From assembly GCA_002254845.1 (NCBI GenBank), contig NKPT01000019.1, positions 1-51,625 of the forward strand: a stretch of DNA of 51,625 nucleotides. Direction: 5' to 3'. Below the pieces are notes generated by a model. That model had not been told where the DNA came from and did no database searches. It was given only the letters and a program-made list of their open reading frames with translations. Both the position numbers and the translations under genes were made by a program. The DNA is from Chloracidobacterium sp. CP2_5A (GTDB lineage: Bacteria; Acidobacteriota; Blastocatellia; Chloracidobacteriales; Chloracidobacteriaceae). Below, piece after piece: positions 1 to 8,995 of this stretch; within the stretch, counting starts at the first letter, position 1, and the number at the start of each line of letters is the position of its first letter.

Positions 1-252
1 AGCTTGGTCGCTTCAGCTTCAGGCTCGGCGCGGCAAGCGCCGGCGGCGTCCGCCTCGGGAGAAAAGCCAATCTGCCCAGTGATGCTGGAAGAAGTCGAGG
101 ATACATCCGAAGCCACGTATAGCGACTACAGGGGGAAGCGTTATTACTTCTGCTGCCCGGCCTGCAAGCCGAAGTTCGACAAAAACCCGCGCAAGTACAT
201 CCGCGCCCTCAAAGAGAAGCGCCGCCAGATGAGCGGCGCGAAACCGTCATAG
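1..252 (+). CDS. YHS-domain protein, 5'-partial
   Basis: The reading frame is open from the first base, so this is the C-terminal end of a longer protein whose start lies outside the window. The first 20 or so residues are an Ala/Ser-rich linker. After it comes a YHS domain: a CPVM segment, a tyrosine-rich YRGKRYYFCC strand and a CPACKPKF motif, ending in a basic tail. YHS domains are small metal-associated modules found at the ends of copper ATPases and in free-standing proteins, and the cysteines here (CPVM, CCPAC) fit metal binding. Whether the missing part is a lipoprotein, an enzyme or an ATPase cannot be seen. The domain call is firm; the function of the whole protein is unknown. Confidence 0.75.
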   Translation, partial: SLVASASGSARQAPAASASGEKPICPVMLEEVEDTSEATYSDYRGKRYYFCCPACKPKFDKNPRKYIRALKEKRRQMSGAKPS

Positions 253-322
253 CCTGTCGCGGGCGGGGCAGGCGCGCGAAAAGCTCGTCGAGAGAGCGAG
301 TCCCCGCCAAGCAAGGCGCTGG

Positions 323-1531
323 TCAATAAACCACCCCCATTGCCAGCGCCGTTTCACGGTCGAGCTGGCCGGTCGGACGCAACCCGCGCTCTTCCTGAAA
401 GCGCTCAATGGCTTGGCGCGTTTCCGCGTCCAGTCGTCCTGTAATGCGTCCGTTGTAAAGCCCCTCGCGGCGCAGCTCGGTCTGCGCCCGGCGCACAACG
501 TCACTCGAGGTATATTCGCCTGCGCCGCGATCATAGCCGGGACCAAAGTCGTCGTCTGGATCATTCGCTCCGGTCGATGCGCCGCCGCCGAAAACAACTC
601 CCAGCGCCTGCGCCGTTTCGCGGTCAAGCCGGCGCGTGAACGACAGCCCTTGCTGCCGCTGAAACTCGCCAATCGCTTGGCGGGTGAGTTGACCCAAGTT
701 GCCAGTGATATCGCCGGTGTAGAAGCCTTGCCGACGCAGCTCGGTTTGCGCTCGCCGCACAATGTCGGCGGCAGTGTATTCGCCGCGGGCGGCGTCCCAG
801 CCGTAATCATCCCAACCGCCGCCCCTGACGCTGCCGCCGCTACCCATATCGCTCGGCACGCGCAGCGGCTGGTCAAGCTCGATCCCGAAGCGGTAGCCGC
901 TTTGCACCTGCGCTTCCTGTCCCTTGGAAAGCAGCACGCCGAGAATCCCAGCCGCCGCGCCAATGCCCGCGCCGATGGCCGCGCCCTTTCCGCCGCCGGC
1001 AATCGCGCCAATGGCGGCGCCCGTGCCCGCGCCGCCGCCGATGAAGACGACGTTGCGCTTGGTTGAGCGGCCGCCGCGCGCGCGGCCTTCGCTGTCAATT
1101 TGCTCGCGCTCTGCGGGATCGAGGCTAGTCAACGAGGCGCGTATATCGCGCGATCCGCCGTTGGCGAAGATGATGCGGTCAAACTCGACGGCAATGGACC
1201 CGGAGCGCCCGCGTCGCTCAGCGGGCTGCACCTGCGTGACGCGCCCTTGCACTTGCGTGCCTTGGGGAATCGCCGTTCGCCCGTCCACGATGACCGGCTC
1301 GAAAATGGTGGCGGTGAAGGTGTCGCCCACGCGCGCCGTGCGCGATGAAATCGTTCGGTCCATCTGCGCCCGCATCACGGTGCCCGTCGGAACGGTCACA
1401 TCCCGAAAACTCTGGGCGAAAGCGACGCCGGCCAGGGGCGACGGACTGGAAGGCAGCGCCGGCCACATCGCGCCGCAGAGCGCGGCGAGGCCGATAGCGG
1501 TAACAATGCTTCGCGTAAAGGGATGTTCCAT
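323..1531 (-). CDS. Secreted protein with two peptidoglycan-binding repeats
   Basis: A protein of 402 aa. ATG at 1531 is chosen because AGGAAAGGAAG lies just upstream on the minus strand; the open frame extends further but that part looks untranslated. An N-terminal hydrophobic segment ending near AFAQ is a likely signal peptide. Residues of about 40-150 form a region resembling TrbI/VirB10-like or outer-membrane biogenesis beta domains (GTVMRAQMDRTISS, IPQGTQVQGRV). Next comes a glycine/alanine-rich stretch (GAAIGAIAGGGKGAAIGAG) like the glycine-zipper segments of outer-membrane lipoproteins. The C-terminal part holds two copies of a PG_binding_1 module of about 70 aa, each with VRRAQTELRR and LDRETA. 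The likely role is binding the cell wall in the periplasm; catalytic activity is not apparent. Confidence 0.8.
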   Translation of the reverse strand: MEHPFTRSIVTAIGLAALCGAMWPALPSSPSPLAGVAFAQSFRDVTVPTGTVMRAQMDRTISSRTARVGDTFTATIFEPVIVDGRTAIPQGTQVQGRVTQVQPAERRGRSGSIAVEFDRIIFANGGSRDIRASLTSLDPAEREQIDSEGRARGGRSTKRNVVFIGGGAGTGAAIGAIAGGGKGAAIGAGIGAAAGILGVLLSKGQEAQVQSGYRFGIELDQPLRVPSDMGSGGSVRGGGWDDYGWDAARGEYTAADIVRRAQTELRRQGFYTGDITGNLGQLTRQAIGEFQRQQGLSFTRRLDRETAQALGVVFGGGASTGANDPDDDFGPGYDRGAGEYTSSDVVRRAQTELRREGLYNGRITGRLDAETRQAIERFQEERGLRPTGQLDRETALAMGVVY

Positions 1532-1786
1532 AGGTAGGGCTTCCTTTCCTCTCAGGTATGGTTTTGTCAGAATGCAATCGACGCCACGGCGCGTTGTCAC
1601 CCATGATGTGATCTCGCAGAGGGGCGTTGTTTGGTCTGGGCAAAGCGGCGAGTAAGGCTTGCAGGATGGAGCGCGCAGCGCGCCTGGGCAGGCTAACTTG
1701 TCAGTTTTGAAAACGCGACAGTATTTTATAGCTCACGCTTCGCGCCCCTTGAAACGCATCTCGCCCTGACCCTTAAGTTTCCCGCC

Positions 1787-4024
1787 ATGGAACTCGTCAC
1801 GCTTACGATTGACGGCAAGACCTATCACGCTCCGAAGGGTATGCTGCTGCTGGAGTTTTGCGCCTCGCAGGGCATTGAGATTCCCAACTTCTGCTACTAC
1901 CCTGACTTGACCCCGCAGGCCGCCTGCCGAATGTGCCTGGTGCGGATTGAGAAGGTTCCAAAACTGGCCACGGCCTGTACGGTCACGATCTCCGACGGCA
2001 TGGCGGTTACGGCCAGCTCCAGCGAGGTCATCGAAGCCCGCAAGGGCATGCTCGATTTCATTCTCGGCAATCACCCGCTGGACTGTCCGGTGTGCGACAA
2101 GGGCGGCCAGTGCGAGCTACAGGACATGGCATTTGAGCACGGGGCGGTGTATGCCGGCTACGAAGTCGCCAAGAACGCCAAGGAAGAGCGGCGTCTCTCG
2201 CCCTTTATCGCCTATGACGAGCAGCGGTGCGTGAAGTGCTACCGCTGCGTGCGCGTGTGCGAGGACTGGATGGATGTTCATGCCCTAACCAAAGTCTTTC
2301 GCGGCACGAAGGAAGTCATCGGCTTTTACGGGCAAGACTTGCACTGCGAGCAGTGCGGCAACTGCGTCGAGGTTTGCCCGGTCGGGGCGCTGCTTTCGGT
2401 GGATTCCCGCTTCAAGTCGCGTCCGTGGGATATGCGCGAGCAGCAAACGACCTGCTCCTTCTGCGCCGACGGCTGCCAACTGGAGCTGGGCGTTCGCGGC
2501 AACAAGTATGTCCGGGCGGCCTCGAAAGACTTGGCGGGCATTAACGGCGAGTTTTTGTGCGCGAAGGGACGGTACGGCAGCGCTTACATCTCGAATCCGG
2601 CGCGGCTGACAACGCCCCTCGTTCGCCAGGAGGGCGAGCTGAAGCCGGCGACTTGGGACGACGCCCTCGCCGCGGCGGCCCGCTTGCTGAGCCAGGTTCA
2701 CGCCAAGCAGGGCGGTTGCGCCGTGGCCGTCGTCGGCTCGCCGCGACTGACGAACGAAGCCAACTTCGCCCTCGCGCGCTTTGGTCGCGCCCTTGACACG
2801 CCCCACATCGCGCATTTCCGCGCGGTCGAGCTGGGCGACTTTTACGCGCATCTTTCCGCGCCGTTGGCGACGCACGACGATATCAAGCAGGCGACGACTA
2901 TCGTGCAGATTGGCGGCGATCCGACCGAATACAGCCCGCTGACGGGCTTTGCGATGCGCTACGCCAAGCGGAAGCAGGGCGCGCGGATTTTGGTCGTCAG
3001 CCAGCGGGCGACCAAGATCGCGCGCCGTCAGGCGGATGTCTTTCTGCATGTTCGCCCCGAAGGCGAAAGCGCTGTCGTCCGCGCCCTGTTTGAGGAAGCT
3101 TCGCTCGCCGCCATGGCCGCGCTGGCGGGCGTGGCGGAGGGCGATCTCCGCGCGCTGCGCGACGCCATCGCGACGGCGGAGCGGCTGGTTGTGATCGCGG
3201 GGCGCGAGGTCCGCGGCGCGGCCTGGCGCGCCATCGCGCAGATTCGCCCGCTGACCAAGCCGGAAGCGACGGTTCGCCTGTTGGCGCTGGCGGACTACAA
3301 CAACTCGGCCGGGGCTTTTGACATGGGGCTGACGGCGGACGCCGCGCGCCTAGCAGCTGATTTCGGCAGCGCCATCCGCGCTGCCTACCTTGCCGGCGCG
3401 GATCCCGTCGGCAACCTCGGCGACCAGTGGCGCTCGGCGCTGTCCCGACTCCAATGCCTGATCGTGAGCGAGTTGTTTATGACTGAAACGGCCAAGCTCG
3501 CCCACGTCGTGTTTCCGGCGATGAGCTACGCCGAACAGGACGGCACGTTTACCAACCAGGCCGGACAAGTGCAGCGCGTGGCGCGCGTGGTGGAAAGCGG
3601 CGGCGTTGGACGCCCCGACTGGCTCATCGTTCAGTCGTTGGCCAGAGCCATGCGCCAAGACATGAACGCGAAGGGATCGGCCAGCGCGCTGCTGGCCGAT
3701 ATAGCGACGGAAGTTCCCGGCTACGCCGGCGCGAGCTTTGCCGCCATCAAGCAAGCGCCCAAGGGCGCGTATCCGCTGGCCCGCCCGCTCGCTGCGCCAG
3801 CCGACCTTGACGAGCTTCGCGCGGCGCTGCGCGAGCAGACGGCGCTCATTGATGGGCAAGCGCCCCATGACGAGCGGATTGTCGAGATGGGCGAAGGCCT
3901 CTTCGCTCGCGGCACATTGCTGCGTCACGTCAAGACGTTTGACGACGCGCAGCCGTTCTGGGAGGCGCATCGCGGCGAATGGGAAGCGATGAACCTCGAA
4001 AGCGAGTTCGCCGCCGCCGATTGA
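1787..4024 (+). CDS. nuoG: NADH-quinone oxidoreductase subunit G (NuoG-like)
   Basis: A 745-aa iron-sulfur protein of respiratory complex I, which passes electrons from NADH toward quinone on the cytoplasmic side. The visible cluster ligands are a plant-type [2Fe-2S] set (Cys36, 47, 50, 64), the His96/Cys100/103/109 motif, two ferredoxin-type sets (CVKCYRC from 148 and CEQCGNC from 187), and CxxCxxxC at 223-230 with Cys258, which matches the extra cluster (N7) site. The rest is a molybdopterin-oxidoreductase-like domain without obvious cofactor residues. Length and order fit NuoG. It stands apart from other nuo genes; a peroxiredoxin and an SRPBCC gene follow on the same strand. A soluble hydrogenase or formate dehydrogenase diaphorase subunit is less likely given the length. 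Confidence 0.88.
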   Translation: MELVTLTIDGKTYHAPKGMLLLEFCASQGIEIPNFCYYPDLTPQAACRMCLVRIEKVPKLATACTVTISDGMAVTASSSEVIEARKGMLDFILGNHPLDCPVCDKGGQCELQDMAFEHGAVYAGYEVAKNAKEERRLSPFIAYDEQRCVKCYRCVRVCEDWMDVHALTKVFRGTKEVIGFYGQDLHCEQCGNCVEVCPVGALLSVDSRFKSRPWDMREQQTTCSFCADGCQLELGVRGNKYVRAASKDLAGINGEFLCAKGRYGSAYISNPARLTTPLVRQEGELKPATWDDALAAAARLLSQVHAKQGGCAVAVVGSPRLTNEANFALARFGRALDTPHIAHFRAVELGDFYAHLSAPLATHDDIKQATTIVQIGGDPTEYSPLTGFAMRYAKRKQGARILVVSQRATKIARRQADVFLHVRPEGESAVVRALFEEASLAAMAALAGVAEGDLRALRDAIATAERLVVIAGREVRGAAWRAIAQIRPLTKPEATVRLLALADYNNSAGAFDMGLTADAARLAADFGSAIRAAYLAGADPVGNLGDQWRSALSRLQCLIVSELFMTETAKLAHVVFPAMSYAEQDGTFTNQAGQVQRVARVVESGGVGRPDWLIVQSLARAMRQDMNAKGSASALLADIATEVPGYAGASFAAIKQAPKGAYPLARPLAAPADLDELRAALREQTALIDGQAPHDERIVEMGEGLFARGTLLRHVKTFDDAQPFWEAHRGEWEAMNLESEFAAAD

Positions 4025-4064
4025 GAGCTACCAAGCCAATCCTTTCCAATATCAGGAAAAAGCC

Positions 4065-4529
4065 ATGCCCAATGTGGGAGACCCCGCGCCGGATTTCTCG
4101 CTGCCCGCCAGCGACGGCAAAACCTACTCGCTGAGTCAGTTTCGCGGCCAGCGACACGTCGTTTTAGTCTTTTATCCGGGCGACGACACGCCAACCTGCA
4201 CCGCGCAGCTATGCGACTACCGCGACGGCTGGGACGAGTTCCAAAAGCTTGACGCGGTGATTTTAGGCGTCAGCACCAACGACATGACGGCGCACAAGAA
4301 GTTCGCCGAAAAGTTTTCCTTTCCCTTCCCGCTGCTTGAGGACAAGGGCAACCAGCTCTGCAAGGCGTATGGCGCGTTGATGCTCGGCGGGCTGCTGCCG
4401 GTGGCGAACCGCGCGGTTTTCATCATTGATAAGCAGGGCGTCATTCGCTATCGCCACGTTGAAACCATTCCGATTTTCAAGCGTAGCCGGGCGGAGCTGC
4501 TCGACGAGCTGCGCAAAATAGCCGCCTGA
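4065..4529 (+). CDS. bcp: Peroxiredoxin, BCP/PrxQ type
   Basis: A 154-aa thiol peroxidase that reduces hydrogen peroxide and organic hydroperoxides using thioredoxin. The AhpC/TSA fold is clear: [18 protein letters not shown] at the start, then the peroxidatic motif [11 protein letters not shown]. The peroxidatic cysteine is Cys45 and a second cysteine lies five residues on (Cys50), the spacing of the BCP/PrxQ atypical 2-Cys group. The start is ATG at 4065 with CAGGAAA upstream. It lies 40 bp after nuoG on the same strand, so co-transcription is likely, which suggests protection of Fe-S enzymes; that link is inference. Confidence 0.9.
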   Translation: MPNVGDPAPDFSLPASDGKTYSLSQFRGQRHVVLVFYPGDDTPTCTAQLCDYRDGWDEFQKLDAVILGVSTNDMTAHKKFAEKFSFPFPLLEDKGNQLCKAYGALMLGGLLPVANRAVFIIDKQGVIRYRHVETIPIFKRSRAELLDELRKIAA

Positions 4530-4559
4530 GGGGGCGGGCGGCGCGCCGGACAACCAACC

Positions 4560-4988
4560 ATGCCGGAATTCACCGCGGTCATTGACATCGCTGCGCCGCC
4601 GGCCCGCGTCTGGCAAGTCTGGACTGACCTCGCCCGCTGGCCTGAATGGATGCCGACCGCGGAGCGGGTCGAGCGCCTCGACATCGCTCCGCTGGGCGTC
4701 GGCTCGCGCATCAAGATTCAGCGCGCGGGCGCGCAAAGAGCGGAGTGGCGGATAATTTGCCGGCGCTTCACAACGTCATCCAAGTCAAACGGCCTCGCGG
4801 TCACGGCCGACCACGTCGTGACGACGCAGGCCGGCGGCGCTCGCGCGCAAGTTACGCCCCGCGTCGAAGGATGGCTTGGGTGGCTGCTGGGGCGCTTCCT
4901 CAAGGACTTTACGGAAGCCATGCTAGCCGGCGAAGCCGCCGGGCTCAGGGCGCAAAGCGAGCGGCTGGAGACGATCGGCGAGGGCTGA
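4560..4988 (+). CDS. SRPBCC (polyketide cyclase-like) protein
   Basis: A 142-aa protein with the START/Bet v1-like fold of the polyketide cyclase/dehydrase family: FTAVIDIAAPPARVWQVW at the N-terminus, then WPEWMP and a C-terminal amphipathic helix. These proteins bind hydrophobic ligands in a deep pocket; the substrate cannot be predicted. It lies 30 bp behind the peroxiredoxin gene and probably shares its transcript. A perfect 14-bp hairpin follows directly. Confidence 0.75.
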   Translation: MPEFTAVIDIAAPPARVWQVWTDLARWPEWMPTAERVERLDIAPLGVGSRIKIQRAGAQRAEWRIICRRFTTSSKSNGLAVTADHVVTTQAGGARAQVTPRVEGWLGWLLGRFLKDFTEAMLAGEAAGLRAQSERLETIGEG

Positions 4989-4992
4989 CAAT

Positions 4993-5030
4993 CCGCGCCG
5001 TAACGCTTCCAACGCAGCGTTACGGCGCGG
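4993..5030. terminator. Hairpin between convergent genes
   Basis: A perfect 14-bp inverted repeat (CCGCGCCGTAACGC and its complement) with a 10-base loop. It starts four bases after the SRPBCC stop, and the murI end lies on the other strand beyond it. There is no strong T-run, so termination is inferred from position and stem strength. Confidence 0.65.
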
Positions 5031-5119
5031 TTACGACTTAGGCGGCGCCGTTGATTGCGCAACTTTTTCGCGCTTTTTCCAGGGCGGCGTGGCAGCGCTT
5101 GGCTCGGTCAGGGGGTCAA

Positions 5120-5210
5120 GCGTTTGGAGCGCGGAGACGTTCCGCGCTAACAGGTCGCTACGGTTAGCGCGGAAAGCGAGCTCGCTCAAAAAGCGAGCTG
5201 GCTCAAAAAA
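5120..5210. repeat. Nested inverted and direct repeats downstream of murI
   Basis: AGCGCGGA at 5128-5135 pairs with TCCGCGCT at 5141-5148. The arm TTCCGCGCTAAC at 5140-5151 also pairs perfectly with 5163-5174 across an 11-base loop, so two alternative hairpins share an arm. Next comes a tandem pair of a 17-bp unit (5174-5190 and 5191-5207, one mismatch, beginning AAGCGAGCT) that contains the last bases of murI. The block could act as a terminator or be a small repetitive element. Confidence 0.6.
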
Positions 5211-6033
5211 GGCGTTCAGGCGACGCCTCAACCTGCGCTGTTTCAAGTCGCGTCACTGGCTCGCCAAGGCACAGCCCGGCGACCCGGCGGAATCGCTCGC
5301 CGGCGTCGGTGACGTAGAAGCGCGTGTCCGGCGGCGGCGCGTCAGGCGGGGCGACCGCGGCTTGCCGCTCGAGCGCGGCGGCGACTTCCTGGGCGGCGCA
5401 GGCGCCTGAATCAACCAGCGCCACCCCGTCGCCCATCGCCTGCCGGATGGCTTCCGCCAGAACCGGATAATGCGTGCAGCCCAGAACCAGCGTATCCACT
5501 TCCGCCTGCCGCAGCGGCGCGAGGTACTCGGCGGCGACGGCGGTCGTTACCGGATGCGTGGCCCAGCCCTCCTCAACCAGCGGCACAAACAGCGGGCAAC
5601 TCTGAGCCAGCACCTGAATCCCGGGCGCGATGGACTGAATAGCGCGCGGATAGGCGGCGCTGGCAATGGTGGCTTCCGTGCCGATGACGCCCACGTTTCC
5701 AAGGCGCGTCGCGGCGACGGCCGCGCGCGCCCCCGGCTCGATGACGCCCATGACCGGCGCGGGGCATTCGTCCTGTAAAACCTCAAGCGCCAGCGACGAG
5801 GCCGTATTACAAGCGATGACAATAAGCTTTACGCCTTGGCTGACTAGAAAGGCGGCGTCCTCGCGGGCGTAGCGGCGGACGGTCTCCGGCGAGCGCGTGC
5901 CGTAGGGAATGCGCGCCGTATCGCCCAGATAGATAAACGACTCCCGCGGCAGGCGGGCGCGCAGCGCGCGATACACCGTCAGCCCGCCCACGCCGGAGTC
6001 GAAAATCCCTATCGGGCGCGCGTCACCGGACAT
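5203..6033 (-). CDS. murI: Glutamate racemase
   Basis: A 276-aa cytoplasmic enzyme that makes D-glutamate from L-glutamate for peptidoglycan. The family signatures are all visible: IGIFDSGVGGLTV near the N-terminus, the first catalytic cysteine in IACNTAS and the second in LGCTHYP. The ATG at 6033 lies inside the end of the upstream SUFU-domain gene (11-bp overlap), which suggests translational coupling. The last codons run into a tandem repeat, so the C-terminal tail sequence is probably not conserved. Confidence 0.95.
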   Translation of the reverse strand: MSGDARPIGIFDSGVGGLTVYRALRARLPRESFIYLGDTARIPYGTRSPETVRRYAREDAAFLVSQGVKLIVIACNTASSLALEVLQDECPAPVMGVIEPGARAAVAATRLGNVGVIGTEATIASAAYPRAIQSIAPGIQVLAQSCPLFVPLVEEGWATHPVTTAVAAEYLAPLRQAEVDTLVLGCTHYPVLAEAIRQAMGDGVALVDSGACAAQEVAAALERQAAVAPPDAPPPDTRFYVTDAGERFRRVAGLCLGEPVTRLETAQVEASPERLF

Positions 6034-7063
6034 CTTCGGTTGGCACGACCGTCACGACAATCTCGCCGCCAATGTTGAAGCGGTGCGTCGCCGGAATGGG
6101 CTTGAGCGCCTGCGCCAGCTGATCAACAAGTTCCGGCGGGATATCGAGCACCAGCACGCCGCTGCCGGCATCCTGAAAGCCAGCCGTCGCCGACGGGCGA
6201 AAGACGATGGTCTGCTTCGGGCCCCAGATGAGAAACTCACGGTCAAACTTGAGGCGCGCTGGGAACAGCTCGGCGAAATCGGCCAGCCCGTCGGCGTCAA
6301 GCTCGATGTCCGCGCCTTGGCGCGGCGGGTCGGCCAGCCGCCACCGGGCGACTTCGACATACTCGCCCTGCAACGACGAGCCTTCCGCCGTCATGCCGTC
6401 GCGGATGCGCGCCAGGACATCCGGCCGATCCGTGATCGAGGCCCGCTCCAGGTCAGTAATCCACAGCGGGCAGCTTTCTTCCAGTAGCTTCAAAACGCCG
6501 CGCGCGTTCCACCGCTTGACGGCTTGCAGCTCATCCTTGGTCAGCCCGACGATTTGCAGGAAATGCAGGCGACCGTTGGGCGTCTCGATGGGTCCCAACT
6601 CCGGGTCATCCGCGAAGGCGATGGACGAAAGCGGCGTCGCGGGCGCTTCCGGCGTCAGCGGCCCGCGCAAGTCCATGTGATGGCCAGGGCGAAACGGGTT
6701 GCCGGAGTTGAAAACGTACCGGGCAAGGTTGTTCAGGAAGGGAATTACCCAGGTCGGCGCGCTTTTGTCTTCGGCGGCGCGGGCCAGCCGGAACGTGAAC
6801 TCGAAGCCCCAGCCGCTCAAATCGGGGGCGCTGCCGGGCGTCTTAGCGTAAAGCTCGCTCATCCCGAAGGAAATGCAGTGCCAGTGCGGAATCGGCGTCT
6901 CGCGCTCGTAGAAGGAAATCCCGTCAAGCGGGTCGGGTCCGCCCAAGCTGTAACGCATAATCGTGCCGAAATGGATCGGCTCCGCGTTGGGGTAAAGGCG
7001 CTCAAGCGCCTCTCGAATGGCGTCAATGCCGTAATCCGCCGGGGAAGAGGGAGAAGAGCTCAC
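6023..7063 (-). CDS. SUFU-domain protein
   Basis: A 346-aa protein related to the Suppressor-of-fused domain: ALERLYPNAEPIHFGT, then DGISFYERE, PHWHCISFGMSELY and GWGFEFTFRL follow the order of bacterial SUFU proteins. In animals SUFU regulates Hedgehog signalling; bacterial copies are often linked to contact-dependent toxin immunity or are of unknown role. The start is GTG at 7063 with AAAGGAAG 11 bases upstream; no ATG fits better. The gene overlaps murI by 11 bp. No toxin gene lies beside it, so an immunity role has no support here. Confidence 0.82.
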   Translation of the reverse strand: MSSSPSSPADYGIDAIREALERLYPNAEPIHFGTIMRYSLGGPDPLDGISFYERETPIPHWHCISFGMSELYAKTPGSAPDLSGWGFEFTFRLARAAEDKSAPTWVIPFLNNLARYVFNSGNPFRPGHHMDLRGPLTPEAPATPLSSIAFADDPELGPIETPNGRLHFLQIVGLTKDELQAVKRWNARGVLKLLEESCPLWITDLERASITDRPDVLARIRDGMTAEGSSLQGEYVEVARWRLADPPRQGADIELDADGLADFAELFPARLKFDREFLIWGPKQTIVFRPSATAGFQDAGSGVLVLDIPPELVDQLAQALKPIPATHRFNIGGEIVVTVVPTEDVR

Positions 7064-7163
7064 AATCAGGTCTTCCTTTCGAATGAGACTGGACGTGGAG
7101 CGGCGCGTCCACGCTAGGCGGCGGAGGTAACGTTTCCGTGACCTAACTTCTCAAGCGCCGCCC

Positions 7164-8246
7164 CTATCGCCACGACAGATGATATTCCTTCCACTCGACG
7201 GCGCGCGCCGCCTCAGTGACCTGGAGCGGGCGGCGCGTATCGAGCATCACCGCGTACTCATCCGTATGGGTTTTGCCGGGAGACCAGCTCTTTTCGATGG
7301 CTTTCGGATGTGGCCCGTGGTGAACGCCGCGCGGGTGCAGCGTCAACATCCCGGGGGCGATGTTGTCGCGGCTGAAAAAGTCGCCGGCGTGGTAAAAGAG
7401 GACTTCGTCATAGTCTATGTTGCGATGGAAAAACGGCACGCGCTGCGCGCCGGGCGCTTCCTCAAGCGGGCGCGGCACGAACGAGCAGACCACAAAGCCT
7501 TCCCCGACCAGCGTGACATGCACGCTTGGCGGCAAATGCGCCCGGTGGCTCATCACCGGGCAAAAGTCGTTGATGCTTAGCGCCCACGGGTAGAGATCGC
7601 CTTTCCAGCCGGCGACATCGAGCGGATGAAATGGATAGAAGATGCGGGTCAGCTTCCCTTCCCGCCGCACGCGCACTTCATATTCCGGCTCGGTTGCCGC
7701 GACCGGCAGCAGCTCCGGCGTCCGAATCGCCGTGGCGTCATAAAGCGAATACTGCCCCAGCAGGCCTCGGTCTGGCTGGCGCAGGCGCGTCCCCGCGCTC
7801 TGAACAACGAGGAAAAAGCACTCGTCGAGGCAGGCAAGGCGATAGGTCGTCCCGCGCGGAATCACCAGATAGTCGCCGACGCCGAAGCGCAACTGCCCGT
7901 AGTCGGTTTCCAGAACGCCGCCGCCCGCGTGCGCGAACCACAGCTCATCGCCGTCAGCGTTGCGCTCAAAGTAGGGCGTCGTCCCGCGCCGCCGAGCGAC
8001 GCCCAGCTTCACATCCGCGTTCTCAAGCAGCGCGGTCGGCAAGTCACCGGCGGTTTCGGCCCGGTCGGCGTAAAACGCCTGCGGGCGACACTCGCCCTCG
8101 ATGCGCGTCCAGCCGGTCGGCGGATGGCGGTGGTAAAGGTGCGAAACGGGGCCGAAAAAGCCTTCGCGCCCGTGCTGCTCTTCGTATGTTCCGGCGGGCA
8201 CGTCAACGTGCGCCTGTTTCGTGACGAGGCCTTTGGTCTGATACAT
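7164..8246 (-). CDS. Homogentisate 1,2-dioxygenase family protein
   Basis: A 360-aa cupin-type dioxygenase. The three iron ligands of the family appear in order: His274 in PFFHRN, Glu281 in DYDEVLF, and a histidine of GVHHGPHP (309/310). Homogentisate dioxygenase opens the aromatic ring in tyrosine breakdown. Typical enzymes are about 430-440 aa, so this is a shorter form, common in non-proteobacteria, whose substrate may differ. No other tyrosine-degradation genes are present. The start ATG at 8246 has GGAG about 9 bases upstream. A SufR-like regulator starts 101 bp away on the opposite strand, so the two could share a control region. Confidence 0.82.
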   Translation of the reverse strand: MYQTKGLVTKQAHVDVPAGTYEEQHGREGFFGPVSHLYHRHPPTGWTRIEGECRPQAFYADRAETAGDLPTALLENADVKLGVARRRGTTPYFERNADGDELWFAHAGGGVLETDYGQLRFGVGDYLVIPRGTTYRLACLDECFFLVVQSAGTRLRQPDRGLLGQYSLYDATAIRTPELLPVAATEPEYEVRVRREGKLTRIFYPFHPLDVAGWKGDLYPWALSINDFCPVMSHRAHLPPSVHVTLVGEGFVVCSFVPRPLEEAPGAQRVPFFHRNIDYDEVLFYHAGDFFSRDNIAPGMLTLHPRGVHHGPHPKAIEKSWSPGKTHTDEYAVMLDTRRPLQVTEAARAVEWKEYHLSWR

Positions 8247-8347
8247 CAGGGTTACTCCGGGTGTCGCCGGCCGCAGGCGCGGCGGGGGCGCCGCGTCGCC
8301 GGGCTGGTCGGGTTTATCAGATGGCGCGACTATGGCAAACTGCCGCC

Positions 8348-8995
8348 ATGAAGGTTAACCCCATAAGCGGCAAAGATACGCGCGAAAAAATCGTTTTTCT
8401 ACTGAAAACGCGCGCGCCCCTGAGCGTCGAGGATTTAGCGACGGAACTTTCCACATCCGGCGTCAACGTTCGGCGTTATCTCGACGCGCTTGAGCGCGAC
8501 GGCTTGGCCGAGTCAACCGTGCAGCGCCGGGAGCGCGGCCGCCCCGTGCATCTTTACCGCTTGACCGAGCGCGCCGACGAGTTGTTCCCGCACGCCTATG
8601 ATGTAGTAAGCGTCGAAATTCTTCAGCAAATCGAGCGCCGATTCGGCCGCGAGGTCGTCACCTCGATTTTACGCGGTCGCGCCGACACCATCACGACCAA
8701 AATCAAGCCGCGCCTGACTGGCAAGCCGCTCAAGAAGCGCGTCGAGGAGTTCGCGCGGGCGTTTGAGGAAATGGGCTATCTCGTGCGGGTTGAAAACGGC
8801 GCGCCGGATGAGTACGTCGTCGTCATGCATCACTGCCCGGTGCTGCTTATCGCGCGCGACTTCCCGGAGGTCTGCGACGGCGATTGCGTGATTGCCTCCG
8901 AATCGCTTGACGCGGAAGTCACGCGGCAGTGCGCCCTATCGGAGGGCGCGTCCTGCTGCCGGTTCGTCATTCGGCGGCGGCAGGCCGATGCGTAA
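8348..8995 (+). CDS. SufR-like Fe-S transcriptional regulator
   Basis: A 215-aa protein. Residues 10-75 form a winged helix-turn-helix (LSVEDLATELSTSGVNVRRY, then a GRPVHLY wing) and the rest is a metal-sensing domain. The C-terminal cysteines are Cys163, 176, 180, 195, 203 and 204; the Cys163-x12-Cys176 spacing matches the first pair of SufR, the repressor of Fe-S assembly genes. The ATG at 8348 is preferred because the upstream extension lies in the control region of the divergent dioxygenase gene. No suf genes are nearby, so the divergent iron enzyme is a plausible target (inference). The gene's last 60 bp overlap the end of the convergent glycosyltransferase gene. Confidence 0.8.
   Translation: MKVNPISGKDTREKIVFLLKTRAPLSVEDLATELSTSGVNVRRYLDALERDGLAESTVQRRERGRPVHLYRLTERADELFPHAYDVVSVEILQQIERRFGREVVTSILRGRADTITTKIKPRLTGKPLKKRVEEFARAFEEMGYLVRVENGAPDEYVVVMHHCPVLLIARDFPEVCDGDCVIASESLDAEVTRQCALSEGASCCRFVIRRRQADA

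Noticed and set aside
247-1098. Long minus-strand frame over the peptidoglycan-binding gene
   Set aside because: Composition is Ala/Arg-rich with no motif, and a real gene occupies the same strand in another frame.
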